DNA from: Diphasiastrum complanatum
Lineage: Eukaryota; Streptophyta; Lycopodiopsida; Lycopodiales; Lycopodiaceae
Direction of reading: 5' to 3'
Assembly: GCA_029204225.1 (NCBI GenBank)
Contig: CM055093.1
Span: 21,816,433-21,880,432 of the forward strand
DNA length: 64,000 nucleotides
A program made the translations under genes and the position numbers. Shown here in pieces: positions 37,701 to 50,300 of the stretch (position 1 is the stretch's first letter; every line of letters starts with the position of its first letter). A model generated the notes under the pieces. The model had not been told where the DNA came from. It saw nothing but the letters and a program-made list of their open reading frames with translations, and made no database searches.

Positions 37701-39974
37701 TGAGCCCAAATGGCATCACCTTAAACTCATAATGACCGTGACGAGTCCTAAAAGTTGTTTTCGAGACATCTTCCGACTTTATACGGACTTGATGATATCC
37801 CGATTTGAGGTCTACTTTGCTGAAAAACTTAGCCCCGTCGAGTTGATCAAACAACTCGTCTGCACGAGGCATAGGGTATTTATTCTTAATTGTGACTTTA
37901 TTGAGGGCTCTGTAATCTACGCAAAGATGCATAGACCCCTCTTTCTTTTTCACCAATAGGACTGGTGAGGCCCATGGTGAACTACTGGTCTGAATTTGTC
38001 CTTTCCCAAGATAATTTGTTAACTGCCTAGTTATTTCTTCATCCTCTGTTCGGCTGACCCGATACGGAGGTTTAGAAACAGATGTTGTACCTGGTACTAG
38101 GTTTATTACATGATCTACCTCTCTGCTAGGTGGTAAACCATGTGGCAAATCTTCAGGAAAAACATCTTTAAATTTAGACAATAAAGTTTCTAATTTATTG
38201 ATTTTCTGCTGAATAGAACTGGAAATAGAAACTTCAGGAATAAACTGAAAGTCACATAAGAATACCTGATGGTCTTCGTCTCCGATTAACTGACAGAGCT
38301 CTGAACTGCAGACCATAGGACTGTTGGGAACATCATGCTCCCCATGCAACTGGATCTCTCGGCCTTTATGCTGAAAGCTGAGGGTGTTCTCCTGATAGTT
38401 TCTGTGGAGGGAAGGTCCTAAATTGTAGAGCCAAAATGTCTGTGCGATCCAGGTGCATTATTAGAAAGTTTATTTCATCTTGGTACCCCTGAATACCAAG
38501 ATTCAAACTACTTACCATAGTTTCCCATATTTTTTTATCTTCACCCTTAGCTAATGAAACTATGTACCTATGCTGACTAGGTACTTCTGGTAGTTTAAGC
38601 TTTTTAACCAGGGTGTAGTTGATGAAATTATGGGTTGCCCCATCATCAACCATAACTCTAACTAACTGGTTAGCAACTTTCCCATGTATACATACTAGGT
38701 CATGCGGCCCAAAGCTGAAGGGTCTCGCTAGCATTGCAGAGGTCAGCTGGCAACAGTGTTCATGATCTTCATGATACACTTTGATCTCGGAAGCTGCCGA
38801 GTCACTGGGGAAACATACAGTCTGAACAAGATGAACTTGTTTTTTATCTTTCTTATCTTTTTTAGTGAAAGGCCCCTTGGGACACTGTCTGACTGTGTGT
38901 CCCTTGCCCATACACACAAAGCACAAACGTTCTTGTTTGGCTTTCTCAAAATCATCTGGTTTGAAGGGCGTTTCTGAGGAGCTTCACTTTTAAATTTATC
39001 TTGATTCTTTCTTTTTAAAAATTTCTTTTTTAATTGAAAGTCTTTCTGAGGAGGCTGCTCAGAAAGTGGCTGCTGTCTCGCCCTCTTCCTACCCACTGAA
39101 TCATCATAGATTTGAGCATATCTGGAGTCTCTTTCATCCACAGCTTAAATGCTTTCAAGAATACATCCCGAAAAGCATCCCAAGTGACTGGTTTAGGATC
39201 GAGATCTCGCCACCATGACATGGCTTTTCCTTCCAAAAAAATCAGTACTGAAGAAATTCGCTTCTCCTCAGGTACTCCATGCAGACCAAAATAGCTATTC
39301 CACCTATTAATCCAAGACTCCATTGCTGCTGGCTGCTTAAATTTCTTGTCCCCCGAAAAAACTTCCGGCTGAAAATCTAAGTGTGAAGAAGGTGTCGCAT
39401 CATGCTTAGACAAAAGAAATTTGATTTGCTCATCCCGCTGCTTGTTACTCTGGTGGATTTCTAGCAGTGCTTTGCCTATCACATCCAGAATAGACTGCAG
39501 ACCATTGTCCGTGCTTCCCACACTTCGAACCGGTGACGGAACGGAACTCCCTCACCGAATAATTCGTGTTCCATGTCGGCCATAACTGCCAACACAACAA
39601 AGAATTGCGATAAGAATTGTGAAAACCGTCCGAAACCCCACAAAAAAACAATTCTTTTAGCAATTGTCATCTTACACTTAGAAAATAAGCCAGAAACTAA
39701 TTTTCGACTTGGGATCAAAAAAATGTTCTAAGAACCCGTGAAGAATTAAACTCCAATTTTTTAATCACTACAAAAATCTTTACATAGACTAAGGCCATCC
39801 GAGGGGGCCATGAAGACCCAACATGCACCAAAGAAAAATTTTCATTTGTATAACACACACACTGAAAAAAATTTATGCATGTTAAAGCCCCCCCCCCTCT
39901 TTCCTCTACACCACCATCCTCGCGTCCTCCTGCCCACGAACCAGATCCCGAGCAGAGGGTCGGATCCACCGCCC

Positions 39975-40018
<44 letters not shown>

Positions 40019-43000
40019 CAACAGAGGGCTGACGCGACTCCCGAGCTCGAACAGAGGGCTGACTCGCCTCCCATGCCTCGGATCTGCAGTCGCTCCATCC
40101 AAGATCTACTAGCGCTCTTTCCTCGGATTCCAGCCCTTCTCCAAAAGCGCTGGACAGCGCCCACAGCCATCCAGTTTCTTGTTTTTGGAGATTCATGTGT
40201 TTAGAAACAGGGTTTCTACTTTTTGCAGGTTCTTAGATCAAAAAACAGAGGCTCAAGACTGGAAAAGATAGTTTTCTCAGTCCTTCAGACGTCCTCCAGC
40301 AGCTTTACTATTGATTAGCATCTTACAGCCCAGCAGAGGCTTGAATCAACCTTTCAAAAGCTACTTCTCTTCATATCTTCTACATGCAACAGGGTTTACA
40401 GCAGAGACAAGCTTCTTTCACAAAGCAGACCTCCAACTCTTTTGCATGCACAATAAGAAAGCAGAGAACCACAACTAGTGGACAGCCACATGAAATCCTT
40501 AACACGGATTTCTGAGGACACAATTCCACACGCTTTGGTCCACACCAAGCTGCTCACAAACTCCAATTGGCTGCTCTGATACCAATAAAACGTCCTCCAA
40601 GACCTCCAGGCATCTAACGGCCTACTACCCATCTGTACGGTGGCAAAACGCCGCCAATGCTGAAAATCATCCAAGACCGGTAAGAAAGCCGTTTTAAAGG
40701 CTTTCTGAAAGGCATCCCACGTGGAAGGGGCACCAACCCTTTCCTTCAGATCCTGCCACCATGTAAAGGCCTTACCGCATAAAAACATGAGAGCAGACGC
40801 GATCTTTGTACTATTGAGCAGATCGTGCATGGAAAAACGGCTAATCTACCAATCGAGCCATGACAGTACAACATCATTATAGAATCTGAGTGATTCTGAA
40901 ACTAGGAGTAGACTAATCTTATTAGCACTCACAACACCTGAGAGGAAGAAGATGAATTACAAGAGCAATTAACAAAACTGATCTGTATTGAATTGATAAT
41001 GGAGGGCGCCCATCTGCTCTTATAGAGACTTGACTAACTCTAAGGCAAAAGCTATTTGCCTAAAATACCATTTGGCAAAAGCAATTATGTTAATTACTAA
41101 ATCTCAAAAATAGCAATCTATGTTAGCATAAATATAAAATAGTACTCTATACTATTCTAGCAAAATTGGTACTAACTTAGGTACCTATATTAAAACTAGA
41201 TAGTACCTATACTAAAAATAGAAATATGCCTTCTAGCACGCAGGCTAGCCTCTACAATTAATGAATTGACCACTAATGCCTAACAATCCCCCTTAATGGA
41301 TAATTGATTATCAATAAGACCTAGGAGTGTCCTGATTTTCATGACCAAGTCCTTTGTGAAGATATCTGCAACTTGATCATTGGTGTTGCAGTAGATCAAC
41401 CAGCTTTATACTTATCTCTAGAACCATCAGACTTAAACTTGGTTCTATAAATCCTCTTGCAACCTGCTGGAAGTACAACAAGATCCCATGTCTTGTTTTC
41501 CATAATAGAACTGTACTCCTCATCCATAGCAGTCTTCCAAACTTGTTCCTTTGTAGCATCTTCATAAAATAAAGGATCCTCTGGATCCAACACTAAAACC
41601 ATAAACGCATAATGCATTTCTTCACCATCTTCACAATAGTTGACACTTGAACGTGTCAATCTTTTAGCTCCTTGTTGACTCGATTCTCCCTCATCCAAAA
41701 TTTGACTATCTTGTATAGTCTCACAATACCATCTTGGTAACTTCCTTATAGGTGACGTAGAAGGAGAATAAGTATCAAATACCCTTGACCTTTCCTTTCA
41801 TTTACTAAGATCCACCTGTGTACTCACCCTTGGTAAATCTGTGTAGAAGGTATATCACATGGTCCTGTATCTTCTTGAATATCATCTATGACAGGAGTTT
41901 TGGATGTAGGAGAAAATACATACTCCTCATGATCTTCTAGGTTAGAAGACTCACTTTCTTCAAACACAACATCCCTGCTCATAATCACCTTCTTACTGGT
42001 AAGATTATAAAGGCGATATGCCTTCTCTTGCCCATCATAACCAAGGAATAAACACTTGACTGCCTTTGAATCAAGTTTTTTGACGATTATCTTTAGGAAT
42101 ATGAGCATATGCAATACAACCAAAAACTCGTAGATGATCCACTTTAGGTTTTATAATTGTGAAAGCTTCTTCTAGAGTTTGATTTAGAACAACTTTGGTA
42201 GGACTTCTGTTAAGTAAGTAAACTGCCGTACTAATTGCTTCGCCCTACAAATGATTCTTGAGGTTCTTACCTCGTAGCATGCTTCGAGCACTCTCCACAA
42301 TAGACCTATTCTTTCTCTCGGCAACTCCATTATGCTGTGGTGTATCAGTCGAAGCAAATTGTCTCTTGATTCCATGTTCTTTGTAGAATTCCTGGAACTC
42401 TATAGATATGAACTCACCTCCCTTATATGAACGTAGAATCTTGATTTGCTTTCCTGTCTGCTTCTCAACAAGTGATTTGAACTGAGTAAAGAACTTAAAA
42501 GCCTGACTCTTATACTTAAGCAAGTATATCCATACTTTCTTGAAAAAATCATCCACAAATACCATGAAGTAGGATGCTCCCCCTATAGACTCAGTCTTCA
42601 TGGGACCACATAAGTCTGTATGAACAAGCTCCAAGATCTTCTTGGCTCTATATGCTCCATCCTTAAGAAACTGCATACGATGATGCTTGCCCATAACACA
42701 TCCTTCACAGATTTTTTCCGAAGATACAATATTAGGTAATCCTATTACCATATTATTGTGTTTTAGAACCTATACGCTTTTATAGTTCAGATGTCCAAAC
42801 CTTTCATGCCACATCCTGCTCTCCATACTATCAGAAGCTGCACAAGCCTGATGATCTGATGTAGACGCATCAAGTTTGTAAAGTCAACCTTCCAAAGATC
42901 CTGTGACCACAACTTTGTAACCTTTGTCTTTTCTTTGATGAGACACTTCTGATCATCAAACTCAATTGTCATATTTTGTTTAGCGATAGCAGAAACTAAA

Positions 43001-46000
43001 AGTAAATTCTTCTTTAAACCTAGAACATAGAGAACATTCTTAATTTCTCCTATATCCCCTGAAGGTAAACGTACTCTCACTATACCTCAACCTTTGATGT
43101 CGTAAGAAGAATTGTCTCCAAGCTTGACATGTGCATTTACACCACTGTCCTCAAACTGTGTAAACCACTCACGATGTGGTGTCATATGCTGCGTTGCTCC
43201 AAAATCAATATACCAACAGTCTTCAGAGATCTCTGATGTTGAAGCTGAGAATAACTCATAGCATCCCACAGCTTCACTTTTGTCTTTGTCTTCAATAAAG
43301 TTGTCTGACTGCTTCTTCTTGTCTTGGATTTCCTTCTTTTTCCTGCACTCAAATGCAAAATGACCATATTTACCACAAAAGTTACAATTACCATTTCTCT
43401 TTGGATTGGATTTAGAACTGTCTCCTTTTTCCGTATTGTCCTTGCCTTCCTGCTTCTGATCCTTTTTGTCTGCTTTCTTCTTGCCTTGATTCGTGGTGAA
43501 GAAACCCAGCTCCTTGAAATCTTCCCTAGGCATCAAGTTCTGTCTTTGTAACTCTTCTTGAAGTAGCAAACCATTCAGCTCGTTGAATGTCGGCGATCTC
43601 TCCCTCAAACTCAGTGTCATAACAAAGTTTTGATATTGAAATGGTAAGCTAGTCAAAACAATTTGTACAAGAGTGTTATCAAGTACAATTTCCCCTATAG
43701 AAGAGAACTGATCTCTTAGATCTTTCACCCTGGTAATAAAATCCGGAATGGATTCTTCCAATTCCATTTTCAAAGTATGAAGTTTACCATTCAAGAACAA
43801 AGCTCGAGACTTACTCACGGTTTCATATGTATTCCTAAGAATATCCCATGCATCCTTAGGCCCGACTGCATTCCTGATCAGAGAAATAACCTTATCCTTC
43901 ACGGATAAGTTGATGATATGTGCACGTTGCACCAGTTGCTCAAATATCCTTCTATCTTGATCATTGAGATTTTGAGCCATCACCTCTTGTCCCGTGACAA
44001 TTTCCCAATAATCCCTGTCCATAAGTATATTCTTCAGTTTGAACTTCCACAAGCTATAGTTAGATCCATCTAACTTGCTTGACTCTGGAAGTGCTCCCCA
44101 TCATTGTCTTACACAGATGATGGGCTTTCCACTAAGAATATACTTGCATGCAACAGTATTTGAGGACATCTTCCTCAGATAATACCTACCCAATTGTTGC
44201 CTTTCCTGGATATCACCTGTCCAGATCTTGCATGCAACAATTTTTTAAGGATATTTCTCAGATAATACCTGCCCAATTGTTGCCTTCCCTAGATATCACC
44301 TGTCCAGATCTTGCATGCAACAATTTTTTAAGGATATTTCCTGTCCAAATCTTGCCTATCTAGTTTCTGCTTGTCCCAGATACTGCCTTCCTCAGTTCTG
44401 CCTGCATGCAGATCATTGTCTGTCCAGTTAGCACCTGCCCTGAATCAGACCTGTTTCGGTCTCTGATGCCTCTAATATTGCCTCCCCAGCTGCTGCCGCC
44501 CTCAAGAACACCTGTCCTAGTTGTGTTGCCTCAGGTACTGCCTGTCTGGTTGCTGCTACCTCAAATACTGCCTATCCAGGATATTATCTACTCAAGTACT
44601 GCCTGTCCAAGATATTATCTGCTCATATATTGTTGTCCTGGATACCACCTGTTCAGATACAGCCGCCCTCAGAAGCTACCTGTTCAGGTATTGTTGCCCT
44701 CAAAAGCCACCTGCAACAGATCTGTTTGTCCTAAGAAGCCACCTACAATAAATCTGCATGTCCTCAAAAGCCACCTGCAACAAATCTGCCGCCCTCAGGT
44801 AAAGCCTTCTCAGGTACTGCCGTCCTCAAGTAAAACCTGCTCCAGTTGTGACCTGCACCGGATGAGACCTGCACTAGATGTGACGTGCACCAAATCTTCT
44901 TCTGTAGATCCTGATCTTAGGAACCTTGCTCTGATACCATGATAGAATCTGAGTGATTCTAAAACTAGGAGTAGACTAATCTTATTAGTACTCACAAAAC
45001 ACCAACACCTGAGAGGAAGAAGATGAATCACAAGAGCAATTAACAGAACTAATCTATATTGAATTGATAATGAAGGAGGGCGCCCATCTGCTCTTATAGA
45101 GACCTAAGGCAAAGCTATTTGCCTAAAATACCATTTGGCAAAAGCAATTATGCTAATTACTAAATCTCAGAAATAGCAATCTATGTTAGCATAAATATAA
45201 AACAGTATTCTATACTATTCTAGCAGAATTGGTACTAACTTAGGTACCTATACAAAAAATAGATAGTACCTATACTAAAAATAGAAATAGGCCTTCTAGC
45301 ACGCAGGCTGGCCTCTACAATTAATTAATTAACCATTAATGCCTAACACATCAAGAGTTTTTCTTTTCACCTGAAAAGAATTCCGGATTAAATATAGGAT
45401 AAAGGACAGCGGACCGCGAGTGTGTTGAAGAACACCACTCTTGCTCGGCTGCGGCATGCTTAGATTGCATCTCCAAGATTTGGTTTTGCAATGAATTCAA
45501 GGCATGTACAAGTTGATTGGTGTCTAAGTCAGGAGGAGGAGGTGGTGAATATGGTCCTTCACCCGAGGGCACAACAAGGTCCATAGTGCACTAAGGTAAA
45601 AAACAAAGGAAAAACGGCAAGAGCTTCGCTAAAAGTGGCTGAGGGCTTGAGACAACAATTCAAGGAGACTAGGCCACAATTAAGTTCCATGTCTATAAGT
45701 CATCGATGAGGGGAGGTGGAGAACGAGGAATGAACGCGCCAAAAGGCACCTGTGGAAGAACTATGTAGGGTGTCGATAAGGCGTCTCCCTTTTTGTTCTT
45801 CTAAGGCATGCATTTTGCGGCGAAGTGTACAATGGAGATTTCTACGAGCAGTACAAAGAGCAAGTGGTTCATATAGGCGTGCATGGGCAACACAGAGGTA
45901 TAAGGAGAGACACTCATCATCAAACCAAGGAGGCCGAATGGAATGAGAGGAGCTAGAAGGACGTCAATAGGGTTTCAATGGGAAGGACAATGAAGTAACA

Positions 46001-47260
46001 ATATGAAGTGATGTGGTGAGAAAGTCGGCGTTTCCAATGCTGTCTGATTTTGCAACCTAAGTTCTAAACCTTTGTAGCTTGTACACAAATTAACTTCAGG
46101 GAACTTTGTCACAGAATCATCAAGAAGCAATCAATTAAGGTAAAACACTCTCTTCTAACTGAGAAACTCTCACCCAGAACCCTCACTTCAGCACATGGAG
46201 AATAAAGATTGTAAGTTTTGCAATATTATTTCTCATTCGAATTGTTACCTTCCACAAAATTCAAACTTATAAAATTATAACAAAGAATCTATCAACATTT
46301 TGAAGAGAAAAGACTTTCCTACGGTTTAGCACTTTCAATACATAGTGGAAAAAGAGGCCCATGATACATGTGAGGTGCAAGACAACAATACCAATTCTCA
46401 TAGACAAAAAGAAGACATATCAGCAGGCTTTCTCACGGCACATTAAGAATCCTAAAGATTAATAAGGTCGGATGTGAATATATTGTCATTAATAAGATGT
46501 AGCTGCAGTATTCTAAATATCAACAGTTTGAATATACACAGACTCCTATACTTGTTTGAACACAAGCTCAGGGTTATCCAACTACTGAACAAAGGTTTTC
46601 ATGTGACAACCTATTATCAACTACTTTAGGCATCCAAGACCCTTCTGAAACAAAAACTGCATCTTCGCACTGTTCTCAAGGGAAACTTGTAAAGGACCTA
46701 AAATGCAGTCATAACACTTGTTTTAATGCTCCAGAAGCTATACCTGTAAATAAACTGTATTAGCAGGCTCTGCTAGAGGATTCCCTCCACAGTTGAACGA
46801 ACGCAGATTCTTAAGCAAACTGAAGGATGGGGGCAGAGCTGTAATTTCATTTGCATGAACATCGAAAGTTACAAGTTCCTGAAGCCCTTCTAGGGAACTT
46901 GGCAGGAAGGTGAGAAGATTCTCACTAACATCCAAGAGCTGTAGATTTCTCAGCGATCCAAGTGATTCAGGTAGGCTTGCTAACTTATTGTTGGCTGCAC
47001 AAAAATGCCAACTTTCAGCATAGAAGACAACTCTATCATAAGACAAAGAAAAGCATGCACACTAGCTTCTGTTTGGAATAAACTCAAAAGCAAACACTTC
47101 AACCTCTTGTTTTAACAATGTCTTTATAACAAAGTTTACCCTCTCATTTAACAGCAATAATTCTTGTCCAGTCTGTTGAAAGCTCAAATCTATTTCACAT
47201 TGGTTAATCAAGTTAAGCATCAAAACAGAAGTACTATAAATCACAGTTGCCAGGGTCTCG

Positions 47261-47304
<44 letters not shown>

Positions 47305-50300
47305 GACGTCAGAGAGCAACGGCCCATACCTCCTGATATAGCTCGTATTACGTCTTTTTTCAGCAACAGCAGTATCTGACACTATCTGATACTACTCTAC
47401 TCTACTCTACTCTACTCATGGCAGCTATTCTTGCTCCCACTTATGGACAGTTGGCAATTTGTAGTTTACAGTTACATTACTCATTTTTCTGTTATGCATA
47501 GTTTTTTCTTGGGGACGTTTATATACGCTCCCATGGTTTTCACATACTTGACATGTACTCCTTTTTGGTCTTATATGCCTTTTGGCATGGAAAAGACGTT
47601 AATAAAGCTTTCTTTCTTTCTTTCTTTCTCTCTCATTATTCTAGCTGTCATGGCTCTCTATGAGAGTGTTTTGGGTTGCTTTCGTCGCAGTAGTGGCATT
47701 TTTGAGCAGATCTGGAGTATTGGGGTTAAGCAGGGATGCTCTCTTTCATCAATAATTAGAAAATGAGTACATGGGCGAGCGCAATTCAATGAGGTGCAGA
47801 TATTTTAGAGCTTCAGTCTATCTTTCAGGTAAGTGCTTTCTACCTACTTAATTGATTACAGCCGCCTTGTAGTAAAGACTATGTACAAGTAGGTGAACTG
47901 CCATCAAGTCTTCTGACAGTACTTGGATCGACTTTTATTGATGAGAGAATGTCGATGTTGAGTTAGTCGAGAGTTTGATGGATTGTCGATGAAGTCGGGT
48001 AAGTCGAAAAAGTCCAGTAAGTCTATGGAGTTGATGGAGATGTCGATGATGTCGGGTAAGTCGACAAAGTCGGATGAGTTGGAGTCGATGTCGAGTGAGT
48101 GATGGAATGTCGAGTTAGTCGATGATGTCGAGTAAGTCGAGTTTATACATAGAGAAGTTGAAGTCGATGGAATGAAGTAAGTCGGGTACTTCGATGTCGA
48201 GCACTTCGATGAAGTCGATGTCGATGGAGTCAGTTGAGTGAGTTGATGAAGAAGTCGAATGGAGTAAGTTGGTGTATATACATGGGGAAGTCGAAGTCGG
48301 ACTTCGGACTTCGGTGACTTCGAAGACTTCGGAGACTTCGAAGTCGATGGAGTCGGACTTTGACAGATTTTCAGGATGCTCATTACCGAATGGATTTTGG
48401 ACCTAAGCATTAAAATCCAACACTCCCCCTTAATGTGGATCCTGAAAAACTTTGATCTTCAGATTTAGCATGTCGTTAAATCTGAGATGGTGCTCCTTTG
48501 ATAGATGCAAGGTTTGTGCAGAGCATTGCATACATCAGTGAGCCAATGATGGAGTGAAATGGATATTGCTTCATTTCCTCCTTTTCTGCCTCGGTTTGAG
48601 GACATTGTTACTTCGATAATTTCATACCAAGGTCGAGTGGAAAGTAGCTCGATTTGCAGTTGGTCATTCCATACTTTTCCAGCACATTAGTGAGATATTG
48701 TTGTTGATTGATATAAATTTGTCTGCTGGATCGCTCTCGATGAATCTGGATTCCGAGGCAGTAATGGGCTGGACCCATATCAGTCATTTTGTACTCTTCT
48801 GCTAACATGCATTTTGAATCCTTCAATAAATTCAGATTGTTACTAAATAGTAATGTATCATCTAGATAAAGAGTGATGATTATGAAGGAATTTGATATAG
48901 ACTTGAAATAGACATTCGAATTTGCCGAGTTTGGAATAAAACCATTCTCGATTAGAAATGTATTGATCTTCTGAAACCAGGCTCTTGGTGACTATTTCAG
49001 ACCATACAGAGCCTCGTGGATTTTACACACTAGGTGCTCCTTACCCTTCAGTTCGTATCCCTCTGGCTGCGACATATAGATTTACTCTTCGATAGTCCCA
49101 TTGAGGAAAGCAATCTGGACATCCATTTGGTGGACTTCGAGATCAGCTGCAGCTGCAAAGGAGAGTAGTAGTCGGATTGAAGCATGCTTAACGACAGGGC
49201 TGAAGGTCTCCGAATAATCCAAATCTGGAATCTGGGAGAAGCCTTTGGCGACAAGCCTGGCCTTGTATCGATTTAATCTTCCTTCAACATCATACTTCGC
49301 TTTGAATATCCATTTGCATGGAATCGGATTTCGATCCTTTGGCAGCTCAGTTATAGTCCATGTTTGATTCTCGATCAGAGGAAGAAGTCGAAGAAGTCGA
49401 ATGGAGTAAGTTGGTGTATATACATGGGGAAGTCGAAGTCGGACTTCGGACTTCGATGACTTCAAAGACTTCGGAGACTTCGACGTCGATGGAGTCGGAG
49501 TTTGACAGATTTTCAGGATGCTCATTACCGAATGGGTTTTTGGACCTGAGCATTAAAATCCAACAGGATTGCTTACAGGCCTCTCCTCTTCACACTAGGC
49601 ATTTCCCGTTAACAGACCACCATGTTAGCTCGCATGATTCGAGTGAAGCCCACTGTTCCACACGAGATCATTCTTGCGGAGTTCGCCACCCCCCCTATCC
49701 AGATAGAGGCAGCCTTCCAGCTTATCACGTACATCCAGAGGGCTCAGGATTCCAGCTCTCAGGCTCAGATTACATCATTCTTCTCCAGGAGACGACCACA
49801 CCGAGACCTCGAGTCTGATGACGACGACGATGATACACCACCTCACAGACATCAGAGACAGCGCATCACTCACAGTCATGTGGCAGCTCGCACTACTCGT
49901 CCTGTCATGAGAGCACACAGTTTTCGTCCTCCTAGACGACGTCAGCGACGATCCACAGTACCTCCTGCGACAGTTCGTATCACATCCTTTTTCAGCAGCA
50001 GTGCTAGATGATATGACTCTATTCTTAATAGTTATTTTGCTCCCACTTATGGACAGTTTGTAGTTTACAGTTATTTTGTTCATCTTCTATGCATAGTTTT
50101 TTCTTGGAGACGTTTATATACGCTTGACATGTACTCTTTTTGGTCTTATATGTCTTTTGGCATGGAAAAGACGTTAATAAAGCTTTCTTTCTTTCTTTCT
50201 CTCTCCAGGTTGGGGGCACACACTATGCTGCAATGGCTCTATCCTCCTCTCGACGTCTACATTCAGAGGGACACTCTTTCTCATGGTACTCCTAGGCTCG

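Larger units (their letters stand above)
40877..45348 (-). mobile_element. Element F: Ty1/copia with RT/RNase H deletion, 4.5 kb
   Basis: Two 409-bp LTRs, primer site, purine tract, gag, protease and integrase in copia order. Flanked by a perfect 5-bp target duplication CATCA (40872-40876 and 45349-45353) and inserted in gag E. The RT and most of RNase H are deleted: the sequence goes from [14 protein letters not shown] straight to [16 protein letters not shown]. Its nearest relative here is element G. LTR differences by eye are near 5 percent, older than element B. Confidence 0.95.
22945..46743 (-). other. Giant intron of about 23.8 kb
   Basis: Donor GTATAG after TTACAG at 46744, acceptor TTTCACAG at 22945. 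It contains the gag-only element, LINE and gypsy relics, the C/D mosaic, gag E and copia F. The stretch 22945-23320 shows no feature. Confidence 0.75.
47890..49565 (-). mobile_element. Element M: decayed Ty1/copia
   Basis: A right LTR remnant (49390-49565) and the matching part of a left LTR (48248-48422) are direct repeats of about 175 bp ending CCAACA. Only RT lies between them, so leader, gag, protease and integrase are gone and the 5' LTR remnant is fused directly to RT. The left LTR probably extends to about 47890; its outer border is not clear. Confidence 0.75.

Noticed and set aside
39810-40204. Overlapping frames on both strands rich in Glu-Arg or Leu-Ser
   Set aside because: They come from the GA microsatellite; every frame through it is open.
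47904-48410. 168-codon Ser/Thr/Asp-rich minus-strand frame
   Set aside because: Translation of the TCGAC word repeat in the LTR of element M.
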